From: Buttiauxella selenatireducens
GTDB lineage: Bacteria > Pseudomonadota > Gammaproteobacteria > Enterobacterales > Enterobacteriaceae
DNA length: 64,000 bases
Assembly: GCF_031432975.1 (NCBI RefSeq)
Contig: NZ_CP133838.1
Location: forward strand, 4,650,001 to 4,714,000
Reading direction: 5' to 3'
Part shown: positions 42,196 through 53,689 of the stretch, piece after piece
Layout of the letters: every line of letters begins with the position of its first letter
Numbering within the stretch: position 1 is the first letter of the stretch
The notes under the pieces: generated by a model
What the model was told of the DNA's origin: nothing
The model's database searches: none
What the model saw: the letters and a program-made list of their open reading frames with translations, nothing else
Translations under genes and position numbers: made by a program

Positions 42196-45100
42196 GTGCG
42201 CCTGATAATCACTTTTCTGATCGGTTTGTGCCTTAGCTCACCGCTGTACGCCGCAACGGCCCCTGACGCCAAACAAATCTCCCAGGAGCTTGAACAAGCT
42301 AAGTCTGCAAAAGACAAACCAGGTAACGCTGAAATCGTGGAAGCGCTTCAGGCTGCCCTCAATTCGCTTGATGAACGCAAAGTCTCCCTGGAACGAGCCA
42401 CTCAATATCAGCAAGTCATAGATAATTTCCCCAAGCTCTCTGACACCTTACGCCGACAGATCAACAACCTGAGCGATGAACCGCAAAAAGTGCCGGAAGG
42501 CATGTCGACCGATGCGCTGAATCAGGAAATCCTGCAAGTAAGCAGCCAGTTGCTGGATAAAAGCCGCCTTGCGCAGCAAGAGCAGGAACGTACTCGCGAA
42601 ATCACGGATTCACTCAGCCAACTCCCGCAGCAGCAAACCGATGCGCGCCGTCAGTTAAACGACGTTGAACGCCGGATTGGAACCCTGCCGGCCACCAGCA
42701 CACCGTTAGCACAGGCGCAAAGTTACTCTTTGCAGGCCGAATCTGTGCGCCTGAAAGCGCTAGTCGATGAACTGGAGCTGGCGCAACTGTCTGCCAGTAA
42801 CCGCCAGGAGCTCGCGCGTCTGAGGGCCGAACTGGCCCAAAAACAGAGCACGCAGTTGGATGCTTATCTTCAGGCATTGCGTAACCAACTTAATAACCAG
42901 CGCCAGCGTGAAGCTGAAAAAGCCCTGGAAAGTACCGAATTGCTGGCAGAAAGCAGCGCAAACCTGCCCGCAGATATTGTTGAGCAGTTTAAAAATAACC
43001 GCGAATTGTCCCAGGCGCTGAACCAACAAGCTCAGCGTATGGATTTAGTGGCGTCTCAACAGCGCCAGGCATCCAGCCAGACGTTGCAAGTTCGTCAGGC
43101 ACTGAACACGTTACGCGAGCAGTCGCAATGGCTTGGCGTTTCGAACGTTCTGGGAGAAGCATTACGTGCGCAGGTTGCTCGTTTGCCTGAAATGCCAAAA
43201 CCCCAGCAGGTGGATACCGAACTCGGCCAATTGCGCGTTCAACGCCTGCATTACGAAGACCTGCTAAACAAGCAGCAGCAATTACGCCAGATTCGGCAAG
43301 CTGATGGCAAGGAGCTCACCAGCGAGCAAAATCGTATTCTGGAAGCGCAACTGCGTACCCAGCGCGAACTGCTCAATTCCCTGCTGCAAGGCGGCGATAA
43401 CCTGATTCTCGAACTGACCAAACTGAAAGTGGCGAACAGCCAGCTTGAAGATGCGTTAAAAGAGGTGAACGAAGCGACTCACCGTTACCTGTTCTGGACC
43501 TCAGACGTCAGCCCGATAGGTATCACCTGGCCGGTTGAGATTGTGCAGGATTTGCGCCGCCTGGTGTCGATGGATACGTTCAGCCAGCTCGGCAGCGCTA
43601 CCATCATGATGCTGACCAGTAAGGAAACCCTGCTGCCGTTGTTCGGCGCATTAATACTGGTGGGCTTCAGTATCAGCTCACGCCGCCATTTCACTGCCTT
43701 CCTTGAACGATCCAGTGCAAAGGTTGGCAAGGTCACTCAGGATCATTTCAGCTTAACGTTGCGGACGGTGTTCTGGTCAATTCTTGTGGCGCTGCCTTTG
43801 CCGGTGCTGTGGGCAACACTCGGGTTCGGACTGCAAGCCGGTTGGCCGTACCCCCTCGCAGTGGCAATAGGTGATGGCGTGACAGCGACAGTTCCGCTGC
43901 TGTGGGCTGTGATGATTTGTGCGACGTTCGCCCGTCCGAATGGCTTGTTCATTGTGCATTTTGGCTGGCCTCAGCACCGCGTGGCTCGCGCCATGCGTTA
44001 CTACATGCTGAGTATCTGCCTGATCGTGCCACTGATTATGGCATTGATTATGTTTGATAATCTCAATGACCGAGAGTTCTCAGACTCGCTTGGACGGCTG
44101 TGCTTTATTTTAATTTGCGGCGCGATGGCGCTCGTGACTTTAAGCCTGAAACGCGCCGGTATTCCGCTGTATCTGGATAAACAAGGTAATAGCGAAAACA
44201 TTGCGAACACGATGCTGTGGAACCTGCTACTTGCGGCCCCGTTAATTGCCATTCTGGCAGCGACTGTCGGCTACCTGGCCACTGCGCAAGCGTTGCTCGC
44301 AAGGCTAGAAACGTCCGTCGCTATCTGGTTCCTGTTGCTGGTTGTTTACCATATCTTCCGCCGTTGGATGCTCATCCAGCGCCGCCGTCTGGCATTTGAC
44401 CGTGCCAAACATCGCCGTGCGGAAATCCTTGCTCAACGTGCCCGTGGCGAAGAAGAACCCGCTCATGCCCACAGCACTGAAGGTTCGGCGGAAGCCATCG
44501 AGGAGCCGGAAATCGATCTGGATACCATCAGCGTACAATCCTTGCGTCTGGTGCGTTCGATTCTGATGCTGATTGCGCTGTTGTCGGTCATTGTATTGTG
44601 GTCAGAAATACATTCCGCCTTTGGCTTCCTTGAGAACATCACGTTGTGGGATGTGACCTCAACGGTACAAGGTGTGGAAAGCCTTGAGCCGATTACGCTC
44701 GGTGCCGTGCTGATTGCTATTCTGGTGCTGATTATCACCATGCAACTGGTGCGTAATCTGCCCGCGCTGCTCGAGCTCGCGCTGCTTCAGCATCTGGATT
44801 TAGCACCGGGCACAGGTTACGCCATTACCACCGTGACCAAATACCTGCTGTTGCTGGTCGGGACGTTGGTTGGCTTCTCAATGATTGGTATTGAGTGGTC
44901 GAAGTTGCAGTGGCTCGTCGCTGCTCTGGGTGTGGGTTTAGGTTTTGGTTTGCAGGAGATTTTCGCCAACTTTATCTCTGGCCTGATCATCCTGTTTGAA
45001 AAGCCGATCCGTATTGGCGATACCGTAACAATCCGCGATCTCACCGGTAGCGTCACCAAGATCAACACCCGAGCGACCACGATCAGCGACTGGGACCGCA

Positions 45101-45534
45101 AAGAGATAATCGTCCCTAACAAGGCTTTTATCACTGAGCAGTTTATCAACTGGTCACTCTCGGACTCCGTCACGCGTGTGGTGTTAACGGTCCCGGCACC
45201 TTCCGATGCTAACAGCGAAGAAGTAACGAAAGTGCTGTTGCAAGCAGCGGAGCGTTGTTCACTGGTGATTGATAACCCAGCGCCAGAAGCATTCCTGGTG
45301 GATTTACAGGCCGGTATTCAAATCTTTGAGCTGCGTATTTACGCCGCAGAGATGAACCACCGTATGCCACTGCGCCACGAGATTCATCAGCTGATTCTGC
45401 AAGGGTTCCGCGAACACGGTATCGAGCTGCCGTTCCCACCGTTCCAGATGCGTCTGGATAGTTTGGGTGGGCAACGTAGTAGTAAGACGATGGTGTCGTC
45501 AGGGAAAGCGGGAAGGACTCCGGGGAGTTTGTAA
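42196..45534 (+). CDS. mscM: Miniconductance mechanosensitive channel MscM (YjeP)
   Basis: A 1112-residue MscS-superfamily channel of the MscK type. Order: signal peptide (ends LYAATA), a large periplasmic coiled-coil domain rich in Gln, Ala and Arg (about 25-470), about eight transmembrane helices (from about 480), and the conserved MscS core with pore helix GLGFGLQEIFANFISGLIIL and beta domain GDTVTIRDLTGSVTKI (about 905-1000). GTG 42196 begins MRLIITFL as in E. coli. It protects against hypo-osmotic shock. A palindromic repeat fills the gap to epmA. Confidence 0.96.
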   Translation: MRLIITFLIGLCLSSPLYAATAPDAKQISQELEQAKSAKDKPGNAEIVEALQAALNSLDERKVSLERATQYQQVIDNFPKLSDTLRRQINNLSDEPQKVPEGMSTDALNQEILQVSSQLLDKSRLAQQEQERTREITDSLSQLPQQQTDARRQLNDVERRIGTLPATSTPLAQAQSYSLQAESVRLKALVDELELAQLSASNRQELARLRAELAQKQSTQLDAYLQALRNQLNNQRQREAEKALESTELLAESSANLPADIVEQFKNNRELSQALNQQAQRMDLVASQQRQASSQTLQVRQALNTLREQSQWLGVSNVLGEALRAQVARLPEMPKPQQVDTELGQLRVQRLHYEDLLNKQQQLRQIRQADGKELTSEQNRILEAQLRTQRELLNSLLQGGDNLILELTKLKVANSQLEDALKEVNEATHRYLFWTSDVSPIGITWPVEIVQDLRRLVSMDTFSQLGSATIMMLTSKETLLPLFGALILVGFSISSRRHFTAFLERSSAKVGKVTQDHFSLTLRTVFWSILVALPLPVLWATLGFGLQAGWPYPLAVAIGDGVTATVPLLWAVMICATFARPNGLFIVHFGWPQHRVARAMRYYMLSICLIVPLIMALIMFDNLNDREFSDSLGRLCFILICGAMALVTLSLKRAGIPLYLDKQGNSENIANTMLWNLLLAAPLIAILAATVGYLATAQALLARLETSVAIWFLLLVVYHIFRRWMLIQRRRLAFDRAKHRRAEILAQRARGEEEPAHAHSTEGSAEAIEEPEIDLDTISVQSLRLVRSILMLIALLSVIVLWSEIHSAFGFLENITLWDVTSTVQGVESLEPITLGAVLIAILVLIITMQLVRNLPALLELALLQHLDLAPGTGYAITTVTKYLLLLVGTLVGFSMIGIEWSKLQWLVAALGVGLGFGLQEIFANFISGLIILFEKPIRIGDTVTIRDLTGSVTKINTRATTISDWDRKEIIVPNKAFITEQFINWSLSDSVTRVVLTVPAPSDANSEEVTKVLLQAAERCSLVIDNPAPEAFLVDLQAGIQIFELRIYAAEMNHRMPLRHEIHQLILQGFREHGIELPFPPFQMRLDSLGGQRSSKTMVSSGKAGRTPGSL

Positions 45535-45539
45535 ACGTT

Positions 45540-45700
45540 CCCCCTCATCCCAGCCTTCTCCCCAGGGAGAAGGGGAAACCGTACACCCTCTATTTCAGGG
45601 AAGAAGGGGAAAACTGTACATCCCCTCTCCCAGGGAAAAAGGGGAAACTGTAAATCCCCTCTCCCTCAGGGAGAGGGTCAGGGTGAGGGTGAGGGTTGTT
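45540..45700. repeat. G/C-rich palindromic repeat, copy 3 (mscM-epmA)
   Basis: Begins CCCCTCATCCCAGCCTTCTC and ends GGAGAGGGTCAGGGTGAGGG. Between the ends are three related units with GGGGAAACTGTA and CCCTCTCCC. It abuts the epmA stop and begins 5 bp after the mscM stop, so it lies between convergent genes. Confidence 0.85.
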
Positions 45701-46678
45701 CTACGCCCGGTCTACCGGGAACGCCAACACGTCAGCCAGTCTTTCAGCCTTCAACGCCAGCATAATCAAACGATCCACACCTAGCGCCACGCCTGAACAA
45801 TCCGGCAATCCGGCTTTCAGCGCTTCCAGCAAATTCACATCTATTGGTTGTTGCGGTAAACCGCGAGCGGCACGTTTACGGTTATCCTGCTCGAAACGTT
45901 GTTGCTGTTCACGCGCGTCCGTTAATTCGTGGAAACCATTCGCCAGTTCAATGCCTCGGAAATAAACCTCAAAGCGCTCGGCTACGCGGTGATCTTCGGT
46001 GCTGATCTGCGCCAGTGCGGCCTGGCTTGCCGGGAAGTGATAAACAAACGTCGGCTTGTCTTTACCAATGTGCGGCTCTACACCCATGCTGAAAAGCAAT
46101 TGCAGCAATGTGTCGCGGTCTTCTTCCTGATCGGCAATATTGCTCAAATCAAGTTTCGCTGCCGCTTCGCGCAGTTGGTTTTTGTCCGCAGAAAGCGGAT
46201 CAATCTCCAGATGGCGCTGGAATGCTTGCTGATAAGAAAGAGTCTCGGCAGCATCGGTCTCCAGAACCAGTTGCAACAAATCATCAACTTCGTTCATCAG
46301 ACGATACATATCGTAGTGCGGGCGGTACCACTCCAGCATGGTGAATTCTGGATTATGGTGGCGGCCCATCTCTTCGTTACGGAAGCTACGGCACAGCTGG
46401 AATACCGGGCCAACGCCCGCCGCCAGTAGGCGTTTCATGTGATATTCCGGGCTGGTCATCAGGTACAAATTGACGCCCTGAGCGTGGCCTGGGCCAACAA
46501 AACGGGTTTCAAACGGGAACAGATTGATGTCCGTTACCGTAGCCTGGCTCATGCAGGGTGTTTCCACCTCCAGTACACCGCGGTCGGCAAAAAAACGCCG
46601 AATAACCGCCATGATCGCGGCGCGTTTCAACAGGTTGGGGATGGATGCGCTCGGCTGCCAGGTGGCCGTTTCGCTCAT
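45701..46678 (-). CDS. epmA: EF-P-(R)-beta-lysine ligase EpmA
   Basis: A 325-residue paralogue of class II lysyl-tRNA synthetase without the anticodon-binding domain. Motif 1 [16 protein letters not shown], motif 2 [20 protein letters not shown], motif 3 [14 protein letters not shown]. It attaches (R)-beta-lysine to Lys34 of EF-P. Start at 46678 gives the E. coli length. Its partners efp and epmB lie at 53.9-55.5 kb. Divergent from frdA. Confidence 0.97.
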   Translation of the reverse strand: MSETATWQPSASIPNLLKRAAIMAVIRRFFADRGVLEVETPCMSQATVTDINLFPFETRFVGPGHAQGVNLYLMTSPEYHMKRLLAAGVGPVFQLCRSFRNEEMGRHHNPEFTMLEWYRPHYDMYRLMNEVDDLLQLVLETDAAETLSYQQAFQRHLEIDPLSADKNQLREAAAKLDLSNIADQEEDRDTLLQLLFSMGVEPHIGKDKPTFVYHFPASQAALAQISTEDHRVAERFEVYFRGIELANGFHELTDAREQQQRFEQDNRKRAARGLPQQPIDVNLLEALKAGLPDCSGVALGVDRLIMLALKAERLADVLAFPVDRA

Positions 46679-46853
46679 GTGGATGTCTCCGTATTCAAAC
46701 AAGGCGGAGAAGTCTACTCGCAACGCATTAGGGAGACAAATTTTGCGCAGTAATTTTTCATCGCCAGCCGCGCCGATCTGGCAGTACTAATTTGAATTTC
46801 GTGACATAACTCATCACCAAAATTAATTAATTGCTGCACTGAACAGCAAAAAA

Positions 46854-46895
46854 ATCGAACACGTCAAATTTCCATAGTAAGCCTACGGCTATAAT
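46854..46895 (+). promoter_or_regulatory. FNR-dependent promoter of frdABCD
   Basis: FNR-like site ATCGA-ACAC-GTCAA at 46854-46867 (reverse complement TTGAC-N4-TCGAT) and -10 TATAAT at 46890-46895. The site is centred about 41.5 bp before the likely start near 46902, the class II FNR position. E. coli frd has an equivalent site. NarL sites, expected for nitrate repression, were not resolved. The remaining gap to epmA holds nothing else recognised. Confidence 0.8.
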
Positions 46896-47007
46896 CCGCT
46901 ACCTACAAAGGAGCAGGGATAACCCTTTCGCTATAGCTAGCGCCGTATCGGTGAACTACCTTTGGTTAAATCAGCTAAGCGGAATAACTAAAATCTGGAG
47001 GAATGTC

Positions 47008-48801
47008 GTGCAAACCTTTCAAGCCGATCTCGCCATAATAGGCGCTGGCGGAGCGGGCTTACGAGCAGCCATCGCGGCAGCACAAGCCAATCCACAAGCC
47101 AAAATTGCTCTGATCTCCAAAGTCTACCCAATGCGTAGCCACACCGTGGCCGCCGAAGGGGGTTCTGCCGCCGTTGCGCAGGATCACGACAGTTTCGAAT
47201 ACCATTTTAATGACACCGTTGCCGGTGGTGACTGGTTGTGTGAGCAGGATGTGGTCGACTACTTCGTCCACCACTGCCCAACTGAAATGACTCAACTTGA
47301 GCAATGGGGTTGCCCGTGGAGCCGTCGCCCGGACGGTTCAGTCAACGTGCGTCGCTTTGGGGGCATGAAGATTGAGCGTACCTGGTTTGCCGCGGATAAA
47401 ACCGGCTTCCATATGCTCCACACCCTGTTCCAGACTTCATTGCAGTTCCAGCAAATCCAACGTTTTGACGAGCATTTCGTGCTCGATATTCTGGTTGATG
47501 ACGGGGCCGCGCGTGGCCTGGTCGCCATGAATATGATGGAAGGTACGCTGGTGCAGATCCGCGCGAATGCCGTGGTGATGGCAACCGGCGGTGCGGGTCG
47601 TGTTTACCGCTACAACACCAACGGCGGCATCGTGACCGGCGATGGTATGGGTATGGCGTTAAGCCACGGCGTACCGCTACGTGATATGGAATTCGTGCAA
47701 TATCACCCTACCGGCCTGCCAGGTTCCGGCATTCTGATGACGGAAGGCTGCCGTGGTGAAGGCGGTATTCTGGTCAACAAAGATGGCTATCGCTATCTGC
47801 AAGATTACGGAATGGGGCCTGAAACTCCGCTGGGCGAGCCACGTAACAAATACATGGAACTCGGTCCGCGCGACAAAGTTTCTCAAGCTTTCTGGCACGA
47901 ATGGCGCGCTGGCCGCACCGTTCCAACGCCACGCGGCGATGTGGTTTATCTCGACCTCCGTCACCTGGGTGAGAAAAAACTCCTCGAACGTCTGCCATTC
48001 ATCTGTGAGCTGTCGAAAGCCTATGTCGGCGTAGACCCGGTAAAAGAGCCGATTCCGGTTCGTCCTACCGCGCACTACACCATGGGGGGTATCGAAACCG
48101 ACAGCCAATGTGAAAGCCGTATCAAAGGGCTGTTTGCCGTTGGCGAATGCTCTTCAGTTGGCTTGCACGGGGCAAACCGTCTGGGTTCTAACTCCCTTGC
48201 TGAGCTGGTTGTATTTGGCCGTATGGCGGGTGAAAGTGCGATGCGTCGTGCGAACGAAGCGCAACCTGCTAATGATGCCGCGCTGAATGCACAAGCCGCT
48301 GACGTAGAAACGCGTCTGAAGAAGTTGGTTAATCAGGAAGGTACTGAAAACTGGTCGAAGATCCGCGATGAAATGGGTCTGTCGATGGAAGAAGGTTGCG
48401 GTATTTATCGCACTCCAGAACTGATGCAGAAAACTATCGATAAGCTGGCTGAGCTGCAAGAGCGCTTCAAACGCGTGCGCATCACTGACACCTCCAGCGT
48501 GTTTAATACCGATTTGCTCTACACCATCGAGTTGGGCCACGGCCTGAATGTGGCGGAATGTATGGCGCACTCGGCGATGGCACGTAAAGAGTCTCGTGGG
48601 GCACACCAGCGCTTAGACGAAGGTTGTACCGAGCGTGATGACGTGAATTTCCTGAAACATACTCTCGCATTCCGTGACGCAAATGGAACCACGCGCCTGG
48701 AATACAGCGATGTGAAAATCACGACTTTGCCACCGGCTAAACGCGTCTACGGTGCGGAAGCAGAAGCGGCCGATAAGAAGAAGGAGACGTCGAATGGCTG
48801 A
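47008..48801 (+). CDS. frdA: Fumarate reductase flavoprotein subunit FrdA
   Basis: 597 residues. It reduces fumarate to succinate in anaerobic respiration. FAD dinucleotide motif [15 protein letters not shown]; covalent FAD at His45 in [11 protein letters not shown]; active-site segments [20 protein letters not shown] and [16 protein letters not shown] 47008, with GGAGG upstream, gives [10 protein letters not shown] as in E. coli; an upstream in-frame extension is not supported. It overlaps frdB by 8 bp. Confidence 0.97.
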   Translation: MQTFQADLAIIGAGGAGLRAAIAAAQANPQAKIALISKVYPMRSHTVAAEGGSAAVAQDHDSFEYHFNDTVAGGDWLCEQDVVDYFVHHCPTEMTQLEQWGCPWSRRPDGSVNVRRFGGMKIERTWFAADKTGFHMLHTLFQTSLQFQQIQRFDEHFVLDILVDDGAARGLVAMNMMEGTLVQIRANAVVMATGGAGRVYRYNTNGGIVTGDGMGMALSHGVPLRDMEFVQYHPTGLPGSGILMTEGCRGEGGILVNKDGYRYLQDYGMGPETPLGEPRNKYMELGPRDKVSQAFWHEWRAGRTVPTPRGDVVYLDLRHLGEKKLLERLPFICELSKAYVGVDPVKEPIPVRPTAHYTMGGIETDSQCESRIKGLFAVGECSSVGLHGANRLGSNSLAELVVFGRMAGESAMRRANEAQPANDAALNAQAADVETRLKKLVNQEGTENWSKIRDEMGLSMEEGCGIYRTPELMQKTIDKLAELQERFKRVRITDTSSVFNTDLLYTIELGHGLNVAECMAHSAMARKESRGAHQRLDEGCTERDDVNFLKHTLAFRDANGTTRLEYSDVKITTLPPAKRVYGAEAEAADKKKETSNG

Positions 48802-49531
48802 TGCGATGAAAACTCTGAAGATTGAAATTGTGCGCTACAACCCGGAAACGGATAGCAAGCCGCACAGCGAAATGTATGAAGTGCCTTATGACGAGCAAAC
48901 CTCGTTGCTTGATGCGCTGGGCTACATCAAAGACAATTTGGCGCCAGACCTGACCTACCGCTGGTCATGCCGTATGGCTATCTGCGGCTCTTGCGGCATG
49001 ATGGTCAACCGCGTGCCTAAACTGGCCTGTAAAACCTTCCTGCGTGAATACACACAGGGCATGAAGGTTGAAGCGCTGGGCAACTTCCCTATCGAGCGCG
49101 ATTTGGTGGTCGATATGACCCACTTTATCGAAAGCCTGGAAGCCATTAAGCCGTACATCATCGGCAACCCGCGCACGCCAGATCAGGGGCCAAACACCCA
49201 GACGCCAGCACAGATGGCGAAATACCATCAGTTCTCCGGCTGCATCAACTGTGGCCTGTGCTACGCGGCTTGCCCTCAGTTTGGTTTGAATCCTGAGTTC
49301 ATTGGCCCGGCGGCCATTACGCTTGCTCATCGTTACAACCTGGATAACCGCGACCATGGCAAGAAAGAGCGTATGGCGCAGTTAAACGGCCAGAACGGCG
49401 TCTGGAGCTGTACTTTCGTGGGCTATTGCTCCGAAGTTTGCCCGAAACACGTCGATCCGGCAGCGGCCATCCAGCAGGGTAAAGTCGAAAGTTCGAAAGA
49501 CTTTTTGATTGCCACCCTGAAACCACGCTAA
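48794..49531 (+). CDS. frdB: Fumarate reductase iron-sulfur subunit FrdB
   Basis: A 245-residue electron-transfer subunit. [2Fe-2S] ligands in [13 protein letters not shown] and ACKTFLR (N-terminal half); [4Fe-4S] and [3Fe-4S] ligands in [14 protein letters not shown] and [20 protein letters not shown] 48794 follows AAGGAG and overlaps the frdA stop; upstream in-frame codons lie inside frdA. Confidence 0.98.
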   Translation: MADAMKTLKIEIVRYNPETDSKPHSEMYEVPYDEQTSLLDALGYIKDNLAPDLTYRWSCRMAICGSCGMMVNRVPKLACKTFLREYTQGMKVEALGNFPIERDLVVDMTHFIESLEAIKPYIIGNPRTPDQGPNTQTPAQMAKYHQFSGCINCGLCYAACPQFGLNPEFIGPAAITLAHRYNLDNRDHGKKERMAQLNGQNGVWSCTFVGYCSEVCPKHVDPAAAIQQGKVESSKDFLIATLKPR

Positions 49532-49541
49532 GGAGTGCAAA

Positions 49542-49937
49542 ATGACTACGAAACGTAAGCCATATGTACGGACGATGACTCCGACCTGGTGGCAAAAGCT
49601 GGGCTTCTACCGTTTTTATATGATTCGCGAAGGTACAGCCGTGCCGACCGTCTGGTTCAGCATTCTGCTTATCTGCGGTCTGTTTTCACTGAAAAGCGGC
49701 CCTGAAAGCTGGGCGGGATTTGTCAGTTTTCTGCAGAACCCGATTGTGGTTATCCTCAATCTGATCACCTTAGCGGCTGCTTTACTGCATACCAAGACAT
49801 GGTTTGAACTGGCACCGAAGGCCGCCAATATCATCATTAAAGATGAGAAAATGGGCCCTGAGCCGGTGATTAAAGGATTGTGGGCGGTGACGGCTGTCGC
49901 CACTGTCGTCATTCTGTTTGTTGCACTGTTCTGGTAA
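49542..49937 (+). CDS. frdC: Fumarate reductase membrane anchor FrdC
   Basis: A 131-residue integral membrane subunit with three helices that binds menaquinol with FrdD and anchors FrdAB. The [20 protein letters not shown] segment and central Glu (IREGTAVP) match E. coli. It lies 10 bp after frdB. Confidence 0.97.
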   Translation: MTTKRKPYVRTMTPTWWQKLGFYRFYMIREGTAVPTVWFSILLICGLFSLKSGPESWAGFVSFLQNPIVVILNLITLAAALLHTKTWFELAPKAANIIIKDEKMGPEPVIKGLWAVTAVATVVILFVALFW

Positions 49938-49946
49938 GGGGACGTC

Positions 49947-50306
49947 ATGATTAATCCAAATCCAAAACGCTCCGACGAGCCGGTATTCTGGGGTCTGTTT
50001 GGCGCAGGCGGTATGTGGGGCGCGATCATCGCACCCGTCATCGTGTTGCTGGTTGGCATTATGTTGCCGCTGGGTCTGTTCCCGGGCGATGCGTTGGGCT
50101 ATGAGCGTGTGCTGGCATTTTCTCAAAGTCTGATTGGTCGCTTATTCATCTTCCTGATGATTGTTCTGCCGCTGTGGTGCGGGCTTCACCGTATTCACCA
50201 TGCGATGCACGACCTGAAAATTCACGTGCCATCTGGCAAGTGGGTGTTCTACGGTCTTGCGGCGATCTTGACCGTTGTGACCTTTATCGGTGTAATTACT
50301 CTCTAA
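49947..50306 (+). CDS. frdD: Fumarate reductase membrane anchor FrdD
   Basis: A 119-residue three-helix anchor ([40 protein letters not shown]). Last gene of frdABCD, 9 bp after frdC. Its 3' end contains the presumed ampC promoter, as in E. coli. Confidence 0.97.
   Translation: MINPNPKRSDEPVFWGLFGAGGMWGAIIAPVIVLLVGIMLPLGLFPGDALGYERVLAFSQSLIGRLFIFLMIVLPLWCGLHRIHHAMHDLKIHVPSGKWVFYGLAAILTVVTFIGVITL
50275..50302 (+). promoter_or_regulatory. Presumed ampC promoter inside frdD
   Basis: -35 TTGTGA (50275-50280) and -10 TACTCT (50297-50302) with a 16-bp spacer. The position and spacing equal those of the weak E. coli ampC promoter; both hexamers are poorer than the E. coli ones. Low basal expression is expected. 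Confidence 0.55.
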
Positions 50307-51548
<1,242 letters not shown>

Positions 51549-51556
51549 AACAAACG

Positions 51557-51580
51557 GGCCTGCGCAGCAGGCCTTTTTAT
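51557..51580 (+). terminator. Terminator of ampC
   Basis: A GGCCTGC-GCA-GCAGGCC stem is followed by TTTTTAT. Confidence 0.88.
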
Positions 51581-51647
51581 TTCCAGCCATTCCCCGCATT
51601 TTCCCCACCACAATCTACACTTAGCAAAAACAGACAAGGATTTTTCT

Positions 51648-52175
51648 ATGCGCATCTGGCCGATTATCACCACCATTGCAGTTGCGTTTCTCGTCGTCTC
51701 CTGTAGCACCCCGACTCCACCACCAGGCACCACGGTGGTTAATAATTTTGATGCTAAACGGTATCTCGGCAAGTGGTATGAAATTGCCAGACTTGACCAC
51801 AAATTTGAAAGCGGGCTGGAGCAAGTAACAGCCACGTACAGCGCCATGGATGATGGCGGTCTTCGAGTGATAAATAGAGGTTTTAACCCAGACAGGCAAA
51901 TGTGGCAGCAAAGTATTGGCAAAGCCTATTTCACGGGTGATCCAAGCCGTGCGGCACTTAAAGTTTCGTTCTTTGGGCCGTTTTACGGTGGTTACAACGT
52001 GATTTCGATAGATAAAGATTACCGACACGCACTGGTGTGCGGGCCGGATAAGGACTATCTGTGGATATTGTCGCGCACGCCAACCATCAGCCCTGAGGTG
52101 AAAGAGCAAATGCTGAAGATCGCGACACAACAGGGCTTCCCGGTGGAAAAACTTCTGTGGATTAAACAGCCCTGA
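51648..52175 (+). CDS. blc: Outer membrane lipocalin Blc
   Basis: A 175-residue lipoprotein with lipobox VVSC (Cys about residue 19) and a lipocalin barrel: GKWYEIARLDHKFE, TATYSAMDDGGLRV, YRHALVCGPDKDYLWILSR. It binds lysophospholipids and is induced in stationary phase by RpoS in E. coli. It converges on sugE with an 11-bp gap. Confidence 0.95.
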   Translation: MRIWPIITTIAVAFLVVSCSTPTPPPGTTVVNNFDAKRYLGKWYEIARLDHKFESGLEQVTATYSAMDDGGLRVINRGFNPDRQMWQQSIGKAYFTGDPSRAALKVSFFGPFYGGYNVISIDKDYRHALVCGPDKDYLWILSRTPTISPEVKEQMLKIATQQGFPVEKLLWIKQP

Positions 52176-52186
52176 TGGAATGGCTC

Positions 52187-52504
52187 TTAATGCGTGCTGA
52201 TTTTCAGGCCAATAATCCCGAGGACAATCAGCGCCAGGCTCGCAATGCGGGCCAGGCTTGCTGATTCGCCTAACAGCAAGATACCCGTCGTCGCAGCACC
52301 CACAGCGCCAATACCTGTCCAGATAGCGTATGCCGTGCCGGTCGGCAAGGTTTTCATCGACCATGACAGCAACACGATGCTGACAATCATCGCCACCACC
52401 GTGATAACGCTAGGCCACAAGCGGGTAAAACCGTGGGTATACTTCAGGCCGACAGCCCAGACAACTTCTAATAAACCAGCAATAACAAGAATCAACCAGG
52501 CCAT
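52187..52504 (-). CDS. sugE: Guanidinium exporter SugE/Gdx
   Basis: A 105-residue four-helix small multidrug resistance protein. Conserved membrane Glu13 in [20 protein letters not shown] (split: [20 protein letters not shown]) and the [10 protein letters not shown] motif match the Gdx subtype, which exports guanidinium in exchange for protons. A guanidine-II riboswitch in the leader supports this role. Confidence 0.96.
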   Translation of the reverse strand: MAWLILVIAGLLEVVWAVGLKYTHGFTRLWPSVITVVAMIVSIVLLSWSMKTLPTGTAYAIWTGIGAVGAATTGILLLGESASLARIASLALIVLGIIGLKISTH

Positions 52505-52520
52505 AAACAGCTCCAGTAAT

Positions 52521-52567
52521 GGGGCCGTCCCCGGAAATCAAGAAGCGCTTAAGGGTCGTCCCCTAAG
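52521..52567 (-). promoter_or_regulatory. Guanidine-II (mini-ykkC) riboswitch of sugE
   Basis: On the minus strand two hairpins have the diagnostic ACGR tetraloops: CTTAGGGG-ACGA-CCCTTAAG (52548-52567) and GGGG-ACGG-CCCC (52521-52532), separated by 15 nt. The second lies shortly before the GGAG of sugE. This is the known arrangement in which guanidine joins the two loops and frees the SD. Confidence 0.9.
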
Positions 52568-52805
52568 GCTGGTGAGGCGATGATTCTAGCAATCCATCAC
52601 GCACAGAAAAACCAAAATGACACTTTGCTGCCAACAAACCAGTAACGTTTAGTTGCCACATGTGGGGGCACGCTGACGCTAAGCCAAGAATTGACTGCTA
52701 ATTAACCCGTAAATCCACAATTCATTTCAGCAGTTTTCTACATATTATAATGTTTTCTCGAACATTCAGAAAAGGCTGTAATAGTGAGTCACGCGAACGG
52801 TAAGT

Positions 52806-53393
52806 ATGCATAAGATATTGTTAGTGGACCGTTGTCATTATAGTCGACAAGGTTTTAAAAGCTGGCTGAGCAACAATATGGCATTCTCTATTGTTGAAAC
52901 AGACAATTTGCTTTTAGCTCGCGAAAAAATAATACAATGGCGGCCAAACCTTGTTATTGCCGACTTTACTAGTTTTGCCAACTCATTACATAATATCCAG
53001 CAACTCTCATCTATTTACTCAGCCTGTGGGAAATCTATTCGCCTAATGATATTTAATAGTATTCGACACGAGAAGATTGAAGAATACTGCTTATCACAAG
53101 GCTCGCACGCTATATTCAGTAAATCACTGTCGTTACCTGAACTTTATGCGGCTATTCAGACACAGCTTAGCTCCCGCCCTCCGTTTTACTCTAAGCGGCA
53201 GTATACCTCTCCCTTGCTCACGCTGCGGGAAGAACGGATATTAAAATTATGGACCGATGAGGCCAACAATGATTTTATTGCCAGCATGATGGGAATTAGC
53301 ACCAAGACGGTATATACCTACAAACGAAATATCCGAATGAAACTTGGGATAAACAACCGATTTTCATTGTTCATAGAACAGCATCAGCAATAA
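52806..53393 (+). CDS. ecnR: LuxR-type regulator EcnR (entericidin locus)
   Basis: A 195-residue regulator with a receiver-like N-terminal domain and a C-terminal LuxR HTH (TLREERILKLWTDEANNDFI, ISTKTVYTYKRNIRMKLGIN; about residues 138-188). The phosphorylation Asp may be the one in LVIADFTSF (about residue 58), but the acidic pocket looks incomplete, as in RcsA- or BglJ-like proteins. More AT-rich than its neighbours. E. coli K-12 has no gene here; Citrobacter has ecnR at this spot. Convergent with ecnB. The ATG 52806 has only a weak SD. About 200 bp upstream hold no other recognised feature. Confidence 0.75.
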   Translation: MHKILLVDRCHYSRQGFKSWLSNNMAFSIVETDNLLLAREKIIQWRPNLVIADFTSFANSLHNIQQLSSIYSACGKSIRLMIFNSIRHEKIEEYCLSQGSHAIFSKSLSLPELYAAIQTQLSSRPPFYSKRQYTSPLLTLREERILKLWTDEANNDFIASMMGISTKTVYTYKRNIRMKLGINNRFSLFIEQHQQ

Positions 53394-53403
53394 TGAATTA
53401 ACA

Positions 53404-53429
53404 ACGGTACGGCATGAATACCGTACCGT
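53404..53429. terminator. Hairpin between ecnR and ecnB
   Basis: A perfect 9-bp stem ACGGTACGG/CCGTACCGT with an eight-base loop lies between the convergent ends. Poor T-runs on both sides, so the strength is uncertain. Confidence 0.6.
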
Positions 53430-53440
53430 CCGTTAATATA

Positions 53441-53587
53441 TTAATTCTGTGCTTTTGTTGCTGCACCAGAAATCGCTTGACCACCATCTTGAATATCTTC
53501 ACCCATGCCTTTAGTCGTATTACATGCAGTCAATAATGACGAAAGCACTATGAGAGAAAAAAACGCTGCAATAGTTTTCTTAATCAT
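53441..53587 (-). CDS. ecnB: Entericidin B (bacteriolytic lipoprotein)
   Basis: A 48-residue lipoprotein, too short for most gene finders. Signal peptide [22 protein letters not shown] with Cys22 as the lipid site (LTAC), then [20 protein letters not shown]. Nearly identical to E. coli EcnB and of the same length. Known as the toxin member of the entericidin pair, induced by RpoS in stationary phase and high osmolarity. It lies 102 bp downstream of ecnA. Confidence 0.94.
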   Translation of the reverse strand: MIKKTIAAFFSLIVLSSLLTACNTTKGMGEDIQDGGQAISGAATKAQN

Positions 53588-53689
53588 GACCGTATCCTTT
53601 TTTGACGATTTTGTTTGTGTATAGCAGTTAAAGCATAGTCAAAAAATGGCAGGCTGACGGAAAAAGCAGATTTTTAGGAGTGTTGGAAA

